DNA of 60,000 nucleotides. Origin: Membranipora membranacea. Lineage: Eukaryota; Bryozoa; Gymnolaemata; Cheilostomatida; Membraniporidae. The position numbers and the translations under genes were made by a program. The stretch is from contig OU612065.1 of assembly GCA_914767715.1 (NCBI GenBank), forward strand, positions 39,930,001 to 39,990,000, in the 5' to 3' direction. Within the stretch, counting starts at the first letter, position 1. Each line of letters starts with the position of its first letter. Shown here one piece after another: positions 37,601 through 48,668 of the stretch. The notes beneath the pieces were generated by a model that had not been told where the DNA came from, made no database searches, and saw only the letters and a program-made list of their open reading frames with translations.

Positions 37601-38890
37601 CATAACCACAGATGGTTAGAGGGAGTGAAGGATTAACATGAATGGGTTCACCAAGAAAGCAGCTAAATTTGGTGTCTGTCTGTCTGTACATAAATTATTT
37701 GGGAGTAAACATCAATCTTTTGTGAGCTCATGTGCATTTTGTATTCTCCAAAGCATTTTATGTTACATAATGACACAGCCAGGCCTTCGTGGTGTTCAGG
37801 AAGGCGATCGATGCAGGAGGTGGTCAATCGACTTACCTACTAATACCTACTAATATTCATATGGTGCTATTGAGGGGTTCTAGTTATTGAATTTTCAGTA
37901 TGGAACTTAGAATTATCTCCTCATTGGTAATAGGGAGACAACTGATTGTTGGAGGTAAGTGGATAATAAAATTTAATTTGGTAATGTTTGTTATTCGCTA
38001 TAGTTGCTCAGTAACTTATGGTGGCCATCTATGAAGATCTGCACTGCAATAGTCTTTTTGTTGGAGGAATACCTCAGGATTAAATATTCAGGGGCGTATC
38101 TTTGATTAATTCACATATTGTAAATAAATTTACAATAGAGAACTAACAGATAAACAAACGTATAGGGAGAAAATGAGAATATTCTCGACTAGTAGGCTAA
38201 TGTTCACCCTAGTCGGTAGTAAGCGAATTCTTGCAAACTTATACTACTGAATGACCAAGCAGTAAGATCCAATTTTAAAGTCCCATCCACAGAAGTTTGT
38301 TTTGAAGTAGCAGCCCGACCTGACCATGAAAACAGAAGCATTTTTTAGGGAGAACCGAGAGGTGACAACTCAGCTCAATCTAGATCGAGCTAAAAAAAGC
38401 CGGTGGAGATGTAGTGAATATCGCAACCACATCACCTGATACACTTGAAGAACATGAACTATAAATCTCAACATCTTAAAATGCTTCTAGGTTCAGACCA
38501 CTCCCACTCTCCCTGATATTGTAGCGCTTACTTTGTAAAAATAATGACTTGATGTTAAGAACAAAACCACAAAATAATTAAAAAATGGTAACTTTGATCA
38601 AGGAATATCATAACCTTTTTGAATTCTCAGATTGCTTCAATTAAATTTTTATGAAAAATGAGATGAAACAAATCCATATCTAAATACTATGGAATATATG
38701 AACACATATACTATGGGGAGAATCACATAATGATGTCTAAATACCAACGAAAAGAAGATATTGCCAGATCATGCTCTAATTAGCCTATTCAATAGTTACT
38801 GTGAAATCGGGTAAGAGGGATCCACCCACGCTCCATGGTAAAATAATCAAGTATACTGGAGTTCAGTATTGTTCATTGAACATTTACTAC
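34688..38890. other. Spacer upstream of copy B
   Basis: About 4.2 kb without a supported exon. It contains the SINE at 35335-35569 with its target duplication. Near 36647-36705 lies a motif with repeated ggtgctca and gtgagcacc, and near 38089 a caggggcgtatc sequence resembling hAT transposon ends. The promoter of copy B must lie in its left part but no core element stands out. Confidence 0.6.
35335..35569 (-). mobile_element. tRNA-derived SINE with 17-bp target-site duplication
   Basis: Read on the minus strand from 35569, the head has an A box-like TGGCGCAAAGGG (about 35543-35554) and a B box-like GTTCGGTTCCC (about 35500-35510), the layout of a tRNA-derived polymerase III promoter. Downstream is GTCAGGAAGAGCATCC, close to a central motif found in several animal SINE families. 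The 235-bp element is bracketed by the perfect 17-bp direct repeat TCTCATAAAATGTAAAA at 35318-35334 and 35570-35586, the signature of LINE-mediated insertion. The perfect duplication implies a recent event. Confidence 0.85.
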
Positions 38891-39222
38891 CAAGAATATA
38901 GAATGTTGTATTCCATCCATATGTTGACATGAGTATTCTCCATATCTGAGGGAAGAGCATTGCAGCAGTATTCATTGACAGACAAATGGCTCAAAATGGT
39001 GCTACTTGTGAGCCCGGGAAGTCAGCTTTTATCGTAAGAGTCGTAGCAACCTGCATCATAGCTCCACCAATACCTGCACATGAAATACCTAAATAATTAT
39101 TGTTTAATAATTGACAGGTGAATCAAAAGTTATCCTCATTCTTGTAATTTGTTAAAATGCATAGTTTGAAGTGAAAATGATTGGATAAAGAGAACAGTGG
39201 TAGTTCTTCAGGTAACAACACA

Positions 39223-39381
39223 TCCCTCTCCCTCTCCCTCTCCCTCTCCCTCTCCCTCTCCCTCTCCCTCTCCCTCTCCCTCTCCCTCTCCCTCTCCCTC
39301 TCCCTCTCCCTCTCCCTCTCCCTCTCCCTCTCCCTCTCCCTCTCCCTCTCCCTCTCCCTCTCCCTCTCCCTCTCCCTCTCC
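39223..39381. repeat. (TCCCTC)n microsatellite, about 26 copies
   Basis: An almost perfect 159-bp hexamer array lying in the intron between pseudo-exons 2 and 3 of pseudogene C. The plus strand is pure pyrimidine and the minus strand pure purine, so it could form triplex structures. All frames through it are open merely because of composition. Confidence 0.97.
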
Positions 39382-39543
39382 ACCATTCCCTACACCATTC
39401 CCTACACCATTCCCTGCACCATTCCCTGCACCATTCCCTGCACCATTCCCTACACCATTCCCTGCACCATTCCCTGCACCATTCCCTGCACCATTCCCTG
39501 CACCATTCCCTGCACCATTCCCTACACCATTCTCTACACCACA
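39382..39543. repeat. 12-bp minisatellite (ACCATTCCCTRC)n, about 13 copies
   Basis: Directly adjoins the hexamer array. Units alternate between ccctac and ccctgc variants in an irregular order, and the last units carry a tctctac change. It shares the tccct core with the hexamer, so one may have arisen from the other. Confidence 0.93.
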
Positions 39544-40928
39544 CTACAAAATCTCTCATAAGGACAATGACAGGTCATCCTTCGACTACTGGAGGTCAAA
39601 TCTTCATATTAAATATAAATCGTGCATATCATACCGGGCAGACACCAGATCGATAGAAGAAGTCCTGCCATGATTGTGTTGTGAAGGATGTGAGAGCTAG
39701 ACCAACAGGAAGTAATAAGCTGTGTGATCCTGAACCCAACTCGGCGACATAACAGCAACAATGGCAAATCTGAAAGTATAACAACATGAACGAAGACCAC
39801 GATTAAAATTAGTAACCGTTTTGAGACAATTATATAAAACTATGGGCTCCTCTGGTTGTGGCTTGTGTCTTGACAAGCATATCTGCTACAAAATTGAACT
39901 GTGAGAATATTCCATTTGTGCCAGCTGGGAGGTCTCATTTTTTTTAAATAGAGCTTTCAGAGTGTCAGGTGACCGCTGCTAACAGCCTGGCTCAGGTCTT
40001 GGTTTGCCTCATCAGGGCTAAAAGTGTAGTATCTAGAGAGGAGACTAGTGATATCTGCCCCCCCCCGCAACAATAGTTTTATATTTGTAAACATAATGAT
40101 AGATAAATTATGCCTGTTAGGCAAGTATGATGCGCAATAACTTACAGCTGGTTAGCAGCAGGCCGACCTGCACAGGCCCGATGAGACCGCTAACAATCCT
40201 CTCTTCATATCTTTGTATGCAGTATATTGTCCCAATAGAAGTAGTCGACCTTATGTAGCCTAACGCAAAAAGTGTGCTGATATGATACTTGTAATCACCA
40301 AAATAATCCACTTATACCAACAAGGAGGTCTCATTTTAGTTAATTGTCTGATTGTAGATAATATGGTACTTGTAAGAACACTGTTATAGGTCTCCCAGTC
40401 TTCACCTACTCAGAATGGGAGTGGTCACTGGATGAGTATATCGTCTGCTATCCTCTCAGGTATTGATGTACATTGGATAACATTAGCGGGTTACAGGAGT
40501 AACATAGGGTGGTGTATGCTGCGGTCAGTGATATAGAAATAATTTATTTATTTCTGTTCCCGAAGCAGAGTTTTAATGTACAATAAACCAAACGCATTTT
40601 ATTTCTGTCAAATTCATAAACTTGAATACCTAAAGTCAACCATGATCAATAGATCAATTGGTTTGTGCTAGCTTATCATAGCTTATTTTGGTTATTAAGT
40701 TGTAAGATTTATGGCCCCTCTCATTAAAGAGGGGGTACGGGTCAGATTCACTTTCTCCCATTCCTATCCAGGTTGATAGATCACCCAATTCCGATTCTGA
40801 CATGTGCTTCGATTTGGCGCCAAATACATCATAACAATTTGTTTACATTTATAAGCAAGAATATGATGTCATATGTAGGACTCTCATAAGCAATGCCCAT
40901 CAATCAATAATGACTGATTTACATTTAC

Positions 40929-41722
40929 GACAGGCAAATGGCTCCAAATGGTGAGCACTTGTGAGCCCGGGAAGTCAGCTCTTATAGTAAGAGTCGTAGC
41001 CACCTGCATCATAGCTCATCCAGTATCTGCACAGGAAATGTGAAATAGGTTTTGACAGTTTGATTTGGGGTTTGAGTTTGATTGGTGCCACATAACATCA
41101 CTGATGACAATCGCCACAGCACAGCAGCGAATGGATAACGAGATATGGCAAGCTGCGACTGGCGAGCGGTGAGCGGTCAGCTATGATGAAGTGAGCAGAG
41201 AGTCAGAAATGCGAACGGCTTTGAAGTTTCCTGTGTCACATAAATTTTTTGCAACCAGTATTATGGATAATTGAGATTAATTTGGTTTTTCAGAATATTC
41301 AGCCACCGTGGTAATGTGATTCCAGATGTGCCTCATGGTTAACAAAACATTAGGATTTAGTGGTGCTCAGTGTGTGAATTAGAGACTTAAAGCTTGACCA
41401 AAAACCCACAAATTCTCCAACCCAATTAATTTAATTGCCTTATGAAAATGGATGTATGGATTTGGTTATTTATACTGCAAAAAGGCATTACTGCACCTAG
41501 CTGCAAAATTAATACGCCTTCAAGTCTTCTCTCCCAGAGGTCATATCTACATCTGTAGTAACATTATGTTTATCTCACCAGAGCAGACACCAGATAGAAG
41601 AAGTCCCTGCCATGATTTTGTAGTGAAGGATGTGAGAGCCAAACCAACAGGAAGTAAGACTGCTCCTATAAGCTGTGTGATCCTGAACCCCACTCGGCGA
41701 CAAAACAGCAACGAGGGCAGAG
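40929..41722 (-). pseudogene. Transporter pseudogene D (exon 2 and part of exon 3)
   Basis: On the minus strand, 41579-41722 is a full-length exon 2 (144 bp) with intact CRRVGFRITQ and splice sites. Next comes a truncated, frameshifted exon 3 at about 40929-41033. That exon has one extra base in its middle (GTGCTCACC versus GTAGCACC), breaks off after the CCATTTGCCTGTC region, and its start is altered (gatactgg instead of gtattgg). No exon 1 is visible upstream, nor exons 4-9. It is an incomplete tandem copy next to pseudogene C. Confidence 0.85.
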
Positions 41723-42507
41723 CTGAAAGCATGACAACATGAACGAAGAAAACAGAAATGGACAAGTGTTCGAGCCGATTAGAGGGCTCCTCTGGTTCTG
41801 CAATCGGATTCAAAGTTTATGCTACTCACAGCAGATATGGATATATAGAACTTATTTTGGGAGTTGTAGTCTCATCACAGACCAATATAGTTAGAAAACT
41901 ATAATGACTGCACTAAATACTGGAATTCCCAAGAAATACTCTGTAATAAATGAAATTATTCCTAAAGGCTATATATCCGGTTATTGGCTTCTTTGGCAAC
42001 CCTGCTTTTACATTCTTTAACTCGGATTAAAAGTCACAGAGGACTGACTGGCTCTTATTATTCTGGTTTCTATCAACCATTCTGGGTGGACACAATCAAA
42101 CAAGAGTCACAACCTACCCTACTCCCTCCTGTGTCCTAGAAAAGTTTGGAAAAGCTTTTTCTTTCCATTTGACAACAGTTCTTGATAGGCTGGGCAGGAG
42201 GATGCCATTTTTTGCATGCCCAGGCTAGTACAACACTCACTAGGCAGACACATATCCCATGTGTTGGCTCTGATATGATTGGCTGTTAGGTGGAAAGAAA
42301 ATTCCTACAGTCACCCTCCCACAAAGGAGTAAAATACTTCTTGTTCCCATCCATTAATCAGAGCCAACAGATTGGCTACAGACACACACAGATCCTGCAA
42401 GTGCACAGACTAAGCTAGGCAATTCTTGACTAGGTAGTGGTCTACAAATGATAATAATGATACCATTTATCTATGTATGCTATGGTTAGTATGATTATAG
42501 GTGTGCC

Positions 42508-42558
42508 TAGCCTCTCTTGACAAGCTCTGAACCAAGGAAAGCCTGTCAAGACAGGCTA
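42508..42558. mobile_element. Miniature palindromic element, TAGCCTGTC family (diverged copy)
   Basis: The left end tagcctctcttgacaagctc pairs with the right end aagcctgtcaagacaggcta with three mismatches over 20 bp, around an 11-bp loop. The termini match the copies at 43261 and 48568. No target duplication is visible, so it is either old or partly eroded. Confidence 0.65.
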
Positions 42559-43260
42559 AGTTTTGTTATGGGTGACTACATAAATAGGAGTAGTAATGAG
42601 AGGGGTACCACACTTAGTACATGGACGCACCAACCAAGGGGTGAGACTATTCCGTGCTTATGGTTGACCTGGGAGTTAGGCCTAAGCTAAGCTTAGTTCA
42701 GCTGTGGGACAATCTTTAGAAGCGACACCTTGCACTTTGGGGCTTAACTCCAGGGGCCATTACAAAATAAAGTGCAGTTATAAAAGAGCAATAAAAACCG
42801 TCGCTGGCGACGGTTGTTGTATGAATGTTGTATGAAATGTTGTTAAATACAATACAGCATTGTTATACAGCCAATATCGTTAGAAATCCTTTGTTGGATC
42901 AGACTGAGCACCTAATCTATGCCTTAGCTTACAACACGGGCTGCACCAACAAACCCTCTACTATGAATTTTTCATAAAACAGGCTATAGATCTTTTAGAA
43001 CTGGACTTTTTCTGTAATGGCAGTGGGGGGGGGATAATACAGCAATATTTTCAACTTAGATTACTACAGAGGGATTGTTGTTGAATTAATTATGGCTCTC
43101 AAGTTATATATCCTCACTTTTTACCTTGGAACCTATAGTGTGTACTATATATCATGATACTTAACTATACTTAAAACAAGTAGACTATACTCTTGGTTCA
43201 TGCAAACCATGAATTCTCATCCAGCCTAGTTTGCTGTATGATACTAAATTTGTGTGGGGG

Positions 43261-43313
43261 TAGCCTGTCTTAACAAGCTTTGTTTGGTGAACAAAGCTTG
43301 TTATGACAGGCTA
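43261..43313. mobile_element. Miniature palindromic element with 9-bp target duplication
   Basis: A 53-bp near-perfect hairpin that starts tagcctgtcttaacaagctt and ends with its complement aagcttgttatgacaggcta. It is bracketed exactly by the direct repeat GTGTGGGGG at 43252-43260 and 43314-43322. This is the structure of a mobile insertion with a 9-bp target-site duplication, the size typical of Mutator-like elements, though the element is extraordinarily small. Confidence 0.75.
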
Positions 43314-43559
43314 GTGTGGGGGTAGGACTGAAATTGACATGAGATGGAGATGCCTATGGAGCCTCAAATTTTGGCTAAGACACAAAGCCGCCTGAAAATC
43401 TCAGTGGAAATCTCCTATAAACATGTGTGAGGATTTCTGCTGCTTAAATAACCTGATCAACCGTAAGCTTTTTCTCTTACTTTTATACATTTAGAAGCAT
43501 TCAGTCACCACTTGACAATAACAGCAGGTACAGTTTATCTTTGGTTTGCTTATTTTCAG

Positions 43560-45276
43560 ATGGCCTCCCCTGATTTGGTTGCTCAATGGCAGGTTCCTCT
43601 AAGCGATGGAGTACATCTAGTCGAGTTTGAACACGGTACCACCACCGGCAAAAGAATTATTAGAGTCAACGGTCGAGTGAGTAAAATATCAATAATTATA
43701 ATTATTACCAACTTAACCTGTAGCATTAGAAAGCAATGAAAAGTTCAATAATTGACAATTTCAAGTTGACTGACCTACCACTATATGCAACAAGAGCCAA
43801 ACACAACTAATTGATGTCAAAAGCAGTATTGATTTACGCTCTAGATATTTCTCAAATTTCATAATTCAAAATTTCTTGCAGGAGATTTATCGAGTGGAAT
43901 GGATGTTCAAACTTGTGGGTGCTGAAAATTTTGTGATCGGCAAACAGAAAGTAAACTGCTCAATAATTATCCAAGCCGCCGACGGGTTTACCTATGAGTA
44001 TAGCCTAGAGGTGGCGGGAAAACCTTTAGAAAAATTCACTGAGAGTAGATCAAAAATACAGAATACATGGTGCCTGCCTGTCGATGGTGTTATGACAAGA
44101 GTGGTTTTAGGTAAGCTTAAGGGAAATCATTGTTCAATACAAAATATTCTTGTGTGTTACATGATCGGCAAAACAATAGTTTAAGCGCTTAAGCGGTCCA
44201 CAGACCAGCTAGAAAACTAGAGCAAGTAAAAATAAAATAGAGCCTGAAATTCTAGCTTTGCTCATTATCTCCTCATTTGTCACTGCAGAGACACAAAGCG
44301 TGTTTACTTACAAACTGCGATATAATCATAAGGTTAGCTATCAGCCAATGATATTCCATAAACAAAGCCTTTTAATGATACCCGTCATAAACGTCATGAA
44401 AAATACAACTGGTAACTGTAATTAACCAAGGAGTTCAAGCTCTATTTTATTTTTACTACCTCTAGTTTTCTAGCTGGTCTGAGGACCGCTTAATCTGCTG
44501 CGAGAAACGTTGTAGCGGTAATTATAAGCCACTTACTATTAAAGGGGCGGAACTTAGACCACTAAACAAACAGTTTTCCCTCGCGAAGCTGTAAATAATC
44601 GCACGTGTGCAGTCCCTCTTAAACGTTGTCAGATGGCTGGTAGTAGCATTTCATTATCAACCACTTTCCCAAGTGGTAAAGTGGTTGATAATGAAATGCT
44701 ACGGTGTTAAGATTTCTCATAACACAGATTTTAATCTTAGGATAGTGAGCACTTTTCTGAAACTCAATTTTCTACTAAGTGAATAATGGAGCTAGTGAAA
44801 ATGACGGTACATCTCTTTCAATTTTTCCATTGCAGAAAAAGACACATTAGACGTGTGGGTGAATGGTAAAAAAGTCGACTCAACGGTGAGAAAATCCATA
44901 ACATATCTTTCCACAAACAAAACTAAAAAATACTTATCCATTGCCGAACTTTTCCAACATTGTAGGTGATACGAATACTCTCAAGGAGAGCAAAATACTG
45001 AGCATAAAATATAGCTGTCAGACTGACCAAATCCACAAATCAAATTTTTCATCCCCAATATTTGTATGAGATCCATGTCAATCAGACCTCACCACTCACT
45101 ACCTATGCCCTTTTGTGTTTATATAGGGAGAGTTTACAGACGATGGGACAGAGACACATTTTGTAATCGGTAATCACGAAGCATACATCAAAGCAGTGAG
45201 CAGTGGAAAACGCCGAGAAGGGATAATTCACAACTTGATCATGGATGACGTTGAGATTCCTCCTGCGTTCGAGTAG
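43560..45276 (+). CDS. FAIM: Fas apoptotic inhibitory molecule (FAIM) homologue
   Basis: Four coding exons: 43560-43676, 43882-44110, 44836-44885 and 45127-45276, giving 181 residues, the usual size of short FAIM. Family landmarks are present throughout: an N-terminal W.V.LSDGVH..EFEHGTT.GKR strand pair, then EWMFKLVG, a central EYSLEV.GK strand, LDVWVNGKK, and the C-terminal DDGTETHFVIGNH and AVSSGKR blocks. FAIM is a soluble two-domain beta-sandwich protein, known in mammals for protection against apoptosis and for countering protein aggregation. The start is the first ATG after a pyrimidine-rich AG, and it begins the conserved domain. Intron 2 (44111-44835) contains a TTAA-bounded MITE and a 25-bp perfect hairpin. 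Convergent with URM1. Confidence 0.95.
44189..44493. mobile_element. 305-bp MITE with TTAA ends in FAIM intron 2
   Basis: TTAAGCGGTCC at 44189-44199 is mirrored by GGACCGCTTAA at 44483-44493. The inverted repeats extend about 60 bp (shared block cagaccagctagaaaactag), with four mismatches. TTAA at both borders fits a piggyBac-type target duplication. No coding capacity, so mobilised in trans if at all. Confidence 0.75.
44643..44702. repeat. Perfect 25-bp inverted repeat (hairpin) in FAIM intron 2
   Basis: The left arm 44643-44667 begins gtagcatttcattatcaacc and the right arm 44678-44702 is its exact complement, with a 10-bp loop (cccaagtggt). Transcribed with FAIM, it would form a 25-bp perfect stem. 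Flanks show no clear target duplication. Confidence 0.9.
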
Positions 45277-46057
45277 CAGTCCTCACATTCCGCATATTAT
45301 TATACATATAGTCCAGCCAGCCCAGTATATCTGCAGGATTTGATGATCAGGATGAGAAAAATCAATTGAGTGATTGGTCTGTGATTTGGGAGTTTAGAAC
45401 TTGATCTTCTAGCTCAATAAGTGAAGACATGAAAACATGAAGACAAACTCATGATAAATCAGGTCATATTTTGTTTGGTTGTTCAGCAAAATGGTTTTTG
45501 TTATCAATCAATGATATTCTTTTCAATCTTATCGAACAACGTAGGTCCTACTTCAGTCTTGTTTTCTGTGGAAACTTGAACATATGGTTTTATTTTTACA
45601 TTCATTGTATTCTAGGACTTTTCATTATTCATATTTATTTACCCTTTTAATTGTATAAATAAGTGGTTTGCACTTTTTCCTCATGGTTATATTATTTGAG
45701 TTAGGTGATATTTCTGTAGATTGTGTACATAAATAGCTAGCTCAACGCCTGCTACATCACTATGTACATTTTACGCAGTGTTTATAATGCGCAAAAAAAG
45801 GGGCTCAGAGTTAGCGCTGCATTATTATTATAAGTTGGAAAAAAAAACATTTCTTTTGCCTTTCTTAATAATGTTTCTGCTAGAACCAAAATAACCCTTA
45901 ATATTATTCAAGTTTTCTTTTTTTTTATTCAACCAGTTAGATTTCAGCCAAGACAAATTTCCAGGCCTAGAAGTTGATGACATCTTTCTCATTCCACATG
46001 ACAGACGTGTACTTGTATTACAATCCTCACTTCAAGTATTACTATTAGACTAGCACC
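45277..46057. other. Spacer between convergent FAIM and URM1
   Basis: About 780 bp of AT-rich sequence that must hold both 3' untranslated regions. On the minus strand there is an AATAAA 129 bp beyond the URM1 stop (45924-45929). No canonical AATAAA was found for FAIM. Confidence 0.7.
45924..45929 (-). terminator. Candidate URM1 polyadenylation signal
   Basis: TTTATT on the plus strand reads AATAAA on the minus strand, 129 bp downstream of the URM1 stop codon. Position and sequence suit a poly(A) signal, but no cleavage-site evidence is available. Confidence 0.45.
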
Positions 46058-46775
46058 TTATCCACCGTGTAAAGTCGATATAAACACTATTTTGTCCTTT
46101 GATTGTATCTCGTATGAGAGTTCACCTAATAAAAGCCAGTCAGTGTCATTAATCAGGACCAGTATACCCGGTCTTACTGTGTCTCCCTGTATGAATAGAT
46201 CTGGTCTCTCCCGTAACAAGTTATCCTAAAAACAAAGAAAATAGGAAAATAGGTCTGAGGAATTTATTAGCGTATCGAGATAAATAATAAAATAATAATA
46301 ATTGTAGTTACATATTTTTTTGCTGTTCTCTTGTATTTTTGTCTGAAATGTCATGTATGAGAGGCATGTTGCCTGCCAACGTAGTAAATGAGCCGATTAG
46401 ATATAAGCCTATAATTTACCAGTTATTCAGTGGAAATATATTGGTACCAAACGCTGGTTACACATGTAAACATAGCCAGGGTTTCCAGCTCTTCACAGTC
46501 AAATTATTTATTTCTGGAGTTACCTACTCATTCGAGTGAAGCGTAAATGAACCCGGTTCGATTAATTGACTGAAGAATTGATGGCAAGAATTATGTCATT
46601 TTGCCATTTGCTTTACTTTCTACTCAATCCTTAACTTTACCTTCATCCAAACCAACAAATCTTTAACTGTCCAGGATCGATCACCTGGTAGGCTGACTTC
46701 TTTCTGCTTCTCATTTCCGAAGAGTAATTCTGCACCACCACTGAACTCAAGCTGGATGTTTATTTGGTCGCCCAT
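46058..46775 (-). CDS. URM1: URM1, ubiquitin-related modifier 1
   Basis: Two coding exons on the minus strand, 46641-46775 and 46058-46225, joined in phase 0 to give 100 residues, the typical URM1 length. The protein begins with a beta-grasp strand ([17 protein letters not shown]), continues with [12 protein letters not shown] and the hallmark region [13 protein letters not shown], and ends STLHGG directly before TAA. The C-terminal Gly-Gly is the thiocarboxylation and conjugation site. URM1 acts as the sulfur carrier for 2-thiolation of wobble uridine in cytosolic tRNAs (with the MOCS3/Uba4 activating enzyme) and as a protein modifier. A pyrimidine-AG sequence just upstream of the ATG (tttgtag on the coding strand) suggests an intron in the 5' untranslated region. 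Confidence 0.97.
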
Positions 46776-48567
46776 TAGTGAGTCTGTGCTACAAATTAGA
46801 ATAACAAGAGAAGGTTACAGTGACCAGCTCATCTAATTAACTTCCAGATCAACACAACTTATATTATAGATTTACATTCCAAGATGAAATTATTCACGAA
46901 TTAACTTAGCAACCTTGCCCAAAGTTACAGAAATAAATATCGATCAGCCAATTTTGAGCTTTGAGTTAACGCCTGGAAAGCTTTGTCAGAATTTGAGGAA
47001 CAATGAGACCATTAAAAAAGATTTGTTTAAAATACATTGAAAATTTCTCGTCGTAAGATAAGTTCTCTATGTGCATCCCTTAATTATACACAACAAGACA
47101 AATCCAAGTTGCTCCATAACACAATACTATTGTAAAACCAGGGAGTTTTGGTCCCAAACTCCCTGGTAAAACCAACAAATTATTACTGAGATAATTCCAA
47201 AACCAAATATTTGCAACGGTGTCCTAATGGTGGCTTTGGGAGATGGCTGAGATGGGGATGTGACTCATTTGGTTAGTGCACCGGACAAGTTGGGTCCCAA
47301 GGTGTGCTCTGAATTGCCTACAAACTGAGAGCAAATTGGCACAGACATTGCGGCCTTGCCCTTGAGGCACCCATCATTCGCCGCCCATTCTTCGGAATAT
47401 GCAATTTCCTTTTACCATATTATTGTTACCATATATCTGATAAATACTACACGGCATCTTACCAATCACCTTAATCATGTAATGTAACCGTCAACATGCC
47501 ATGGATGGAATTAAGAACAATACATGTATATGTAATGCTTTGTTATTGTTTGGGTCGAACGACCACAGCAACAGCACACCATGAGATTGATGCTGGTCTA
47601 TACTACTGAGAGTTGGATGGTTGGTGCAAGGAGTCCTTGGTTGGTGGTCAGGACATGAGCATATAGATATTATTTGATGTTTCCCTCACAGCCCAACTAT
47701 CTAAAGAAGAAGGCAAGTCAAACATTATTATTGCCAGAGACGCAGCTATTTATGTTGATACTCATATCTATGAACTATCAGTAGTAGGCCTCATTCTGCC
47801 CTGCTTTTACTACTTGTGGAAGGTATCAATTAATTAATTTAATAATAATTAAAAGAAGAACTTGACATGATGATGATGATGAGGAAGGGAAGGGACTTAA
47901 TTCCTATCTATTATATAATAGTCCATAATCAACATCATTATTGTGATAGATAGTGTTGAATAACAAGCAAGTGATACAGATTATCACAGTCCAGATGGGT
48001 ATCTATTCTTTGATTCATCTAACTTAAGCTCATTTGGATAGTGTGCTGACACCTTTTTCCCTGCTGACATGCATGGTGGTGGTTGTTGGAGAGTACATCC
48101 ATCAATTTTCCTTCATTTGAGATGTTTATGGTTTCTGGAGATCTTAATCTAATTTTCATTGAAAAATAAATTACATATCATGTCTAATCATAAATGTAAA
48201 TCAATAATCGCCACAATATGGGCATGCGCATTGTGTGGCGCCCTTAATTCTAAAAAATTCTGCCAAAAAAATCTCATCAATTTTTTTATTGCAAAGAAAA
48301 CATTGATTAACACACCGGTAAGAGTAGACTGTGCTGGGGTGTGTTTGATTGAGGGTTAACTTGTGTGGATCAGGGAAATTGGCATTGGTTGCTTTCGCAC
48401 TTTGAGTTGAGTTTAGCCAAGGTTCTTGGTTTAGTGAAACCAGATACGATAGTAGAGTAGTAAGTAGTAGTGGTAGCATTTAGTAGTAGGTAGGTAGTTA
48501 CTTCAAGGACTCCTTTTTTTTGGTAAAAATATGATGATTTTGTTTCTTTTAAACTAAATTGCTGCTG

Positions 48568-48614
48568 TAGCCTGTCTTGACAAGCCTTGTTTTGGGGGGG
48601 GGGGGGGGGGGGGG
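48568..48614. mobile_element. Half of a TAGCCTGTC miniature element plus G tract
   Basis: tagcctgtcttgacaagcct at 48568-48587 matches the left end of the palindromic element at 43261 (with taacaagc/tgacaagc variation). Instead of the complementary half it runs into ttgtttt and an 18-base G tract (about 48597-48614), so the second half has been lost or replaced. Confidence 0.55.
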
Positions 48615-48620
48615 CTCACA

Positions 48621-48668
48621 CATAGGCATCTGGAGTTACAAGCATGCTTGTAACTCCAGATGCCTATG
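48621..48668. repeat. Perfect 48-bp palindrome without spacer
   Basis: The left arm 48621-48644 begins cataggcatctggagttaca and the right arm 48645-48668 is its exact complement, meeting at agcatgct with no loop. It lies six bases after the G tract. Perfect spacerless palindromes of this size are unstable and uncommon; it may be an assembly fold-back artefact or a true cruciform-prone site. Confidence 0.9.

Larger units (their letters stand above)
38891..40334 (-). pseudogene. Transporter pseudogene C (exons 1-3 only)
   Basis: Exon-like blocks on the minus strand match exons 1-3 of the transporters in order: 40146-40334, 39635-39769 and 38891-39073. Exon 1 keeps its ATG but has a 5-bp duplication (tatcatatc) that shifts frame after about 17 codons. 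Exon 2 lacks 11 bp where the intact copies read aggagcagtct, and has further 4-bp and 1-bp indels. Exon 3 keeps its 183-bp length but has a TGA where intact copies have GGA in the APFGA motif. Exons 4-9 are absent. The intron between exons 2 and 3 holds the large hexamer/12-mer minisatellite. It cannot make a transporter. Confidence 0.9.
41723..43559. other. Spacer between the transporter cluster and FAIM
   Basis: About 1.8 kb without exons. It contains two miniature palindromic elements (42508-42558 and 43261-43313), a 9-bp-stem GC-rich hairpin (aaccgtcgc / gcgacggtt, about 42795-42814) and a short G tract at 43026. FAIM 5' untranslated sequence probably starts near its right edge: a gt..ag stretch precedes the start codon. 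Confidence 0.6.

Noticed and set aside
39123-39673. Long open frames on both strands rich in Arg-Glu, Arg-Gly, Ser-Leu or Pro-Ser dipeptides
   Set aside because: They are translations of the (TCCCTC)n hexamer and the adjoining 12-mer. All frames stay open because the repeats lack stop codons.
43512-43559. In-frame N-terminal extension of FAIM
   Set aside because: There is no ATG in the extension; the ATG at 43560 starts the conserved domain and follows a good acceptor.
47255-47320. tRNA-like A box (ggttagtgcaccgg)
   Set aside because: No B box at the right distance; at most a SINE remnant, so not listed as a gene.
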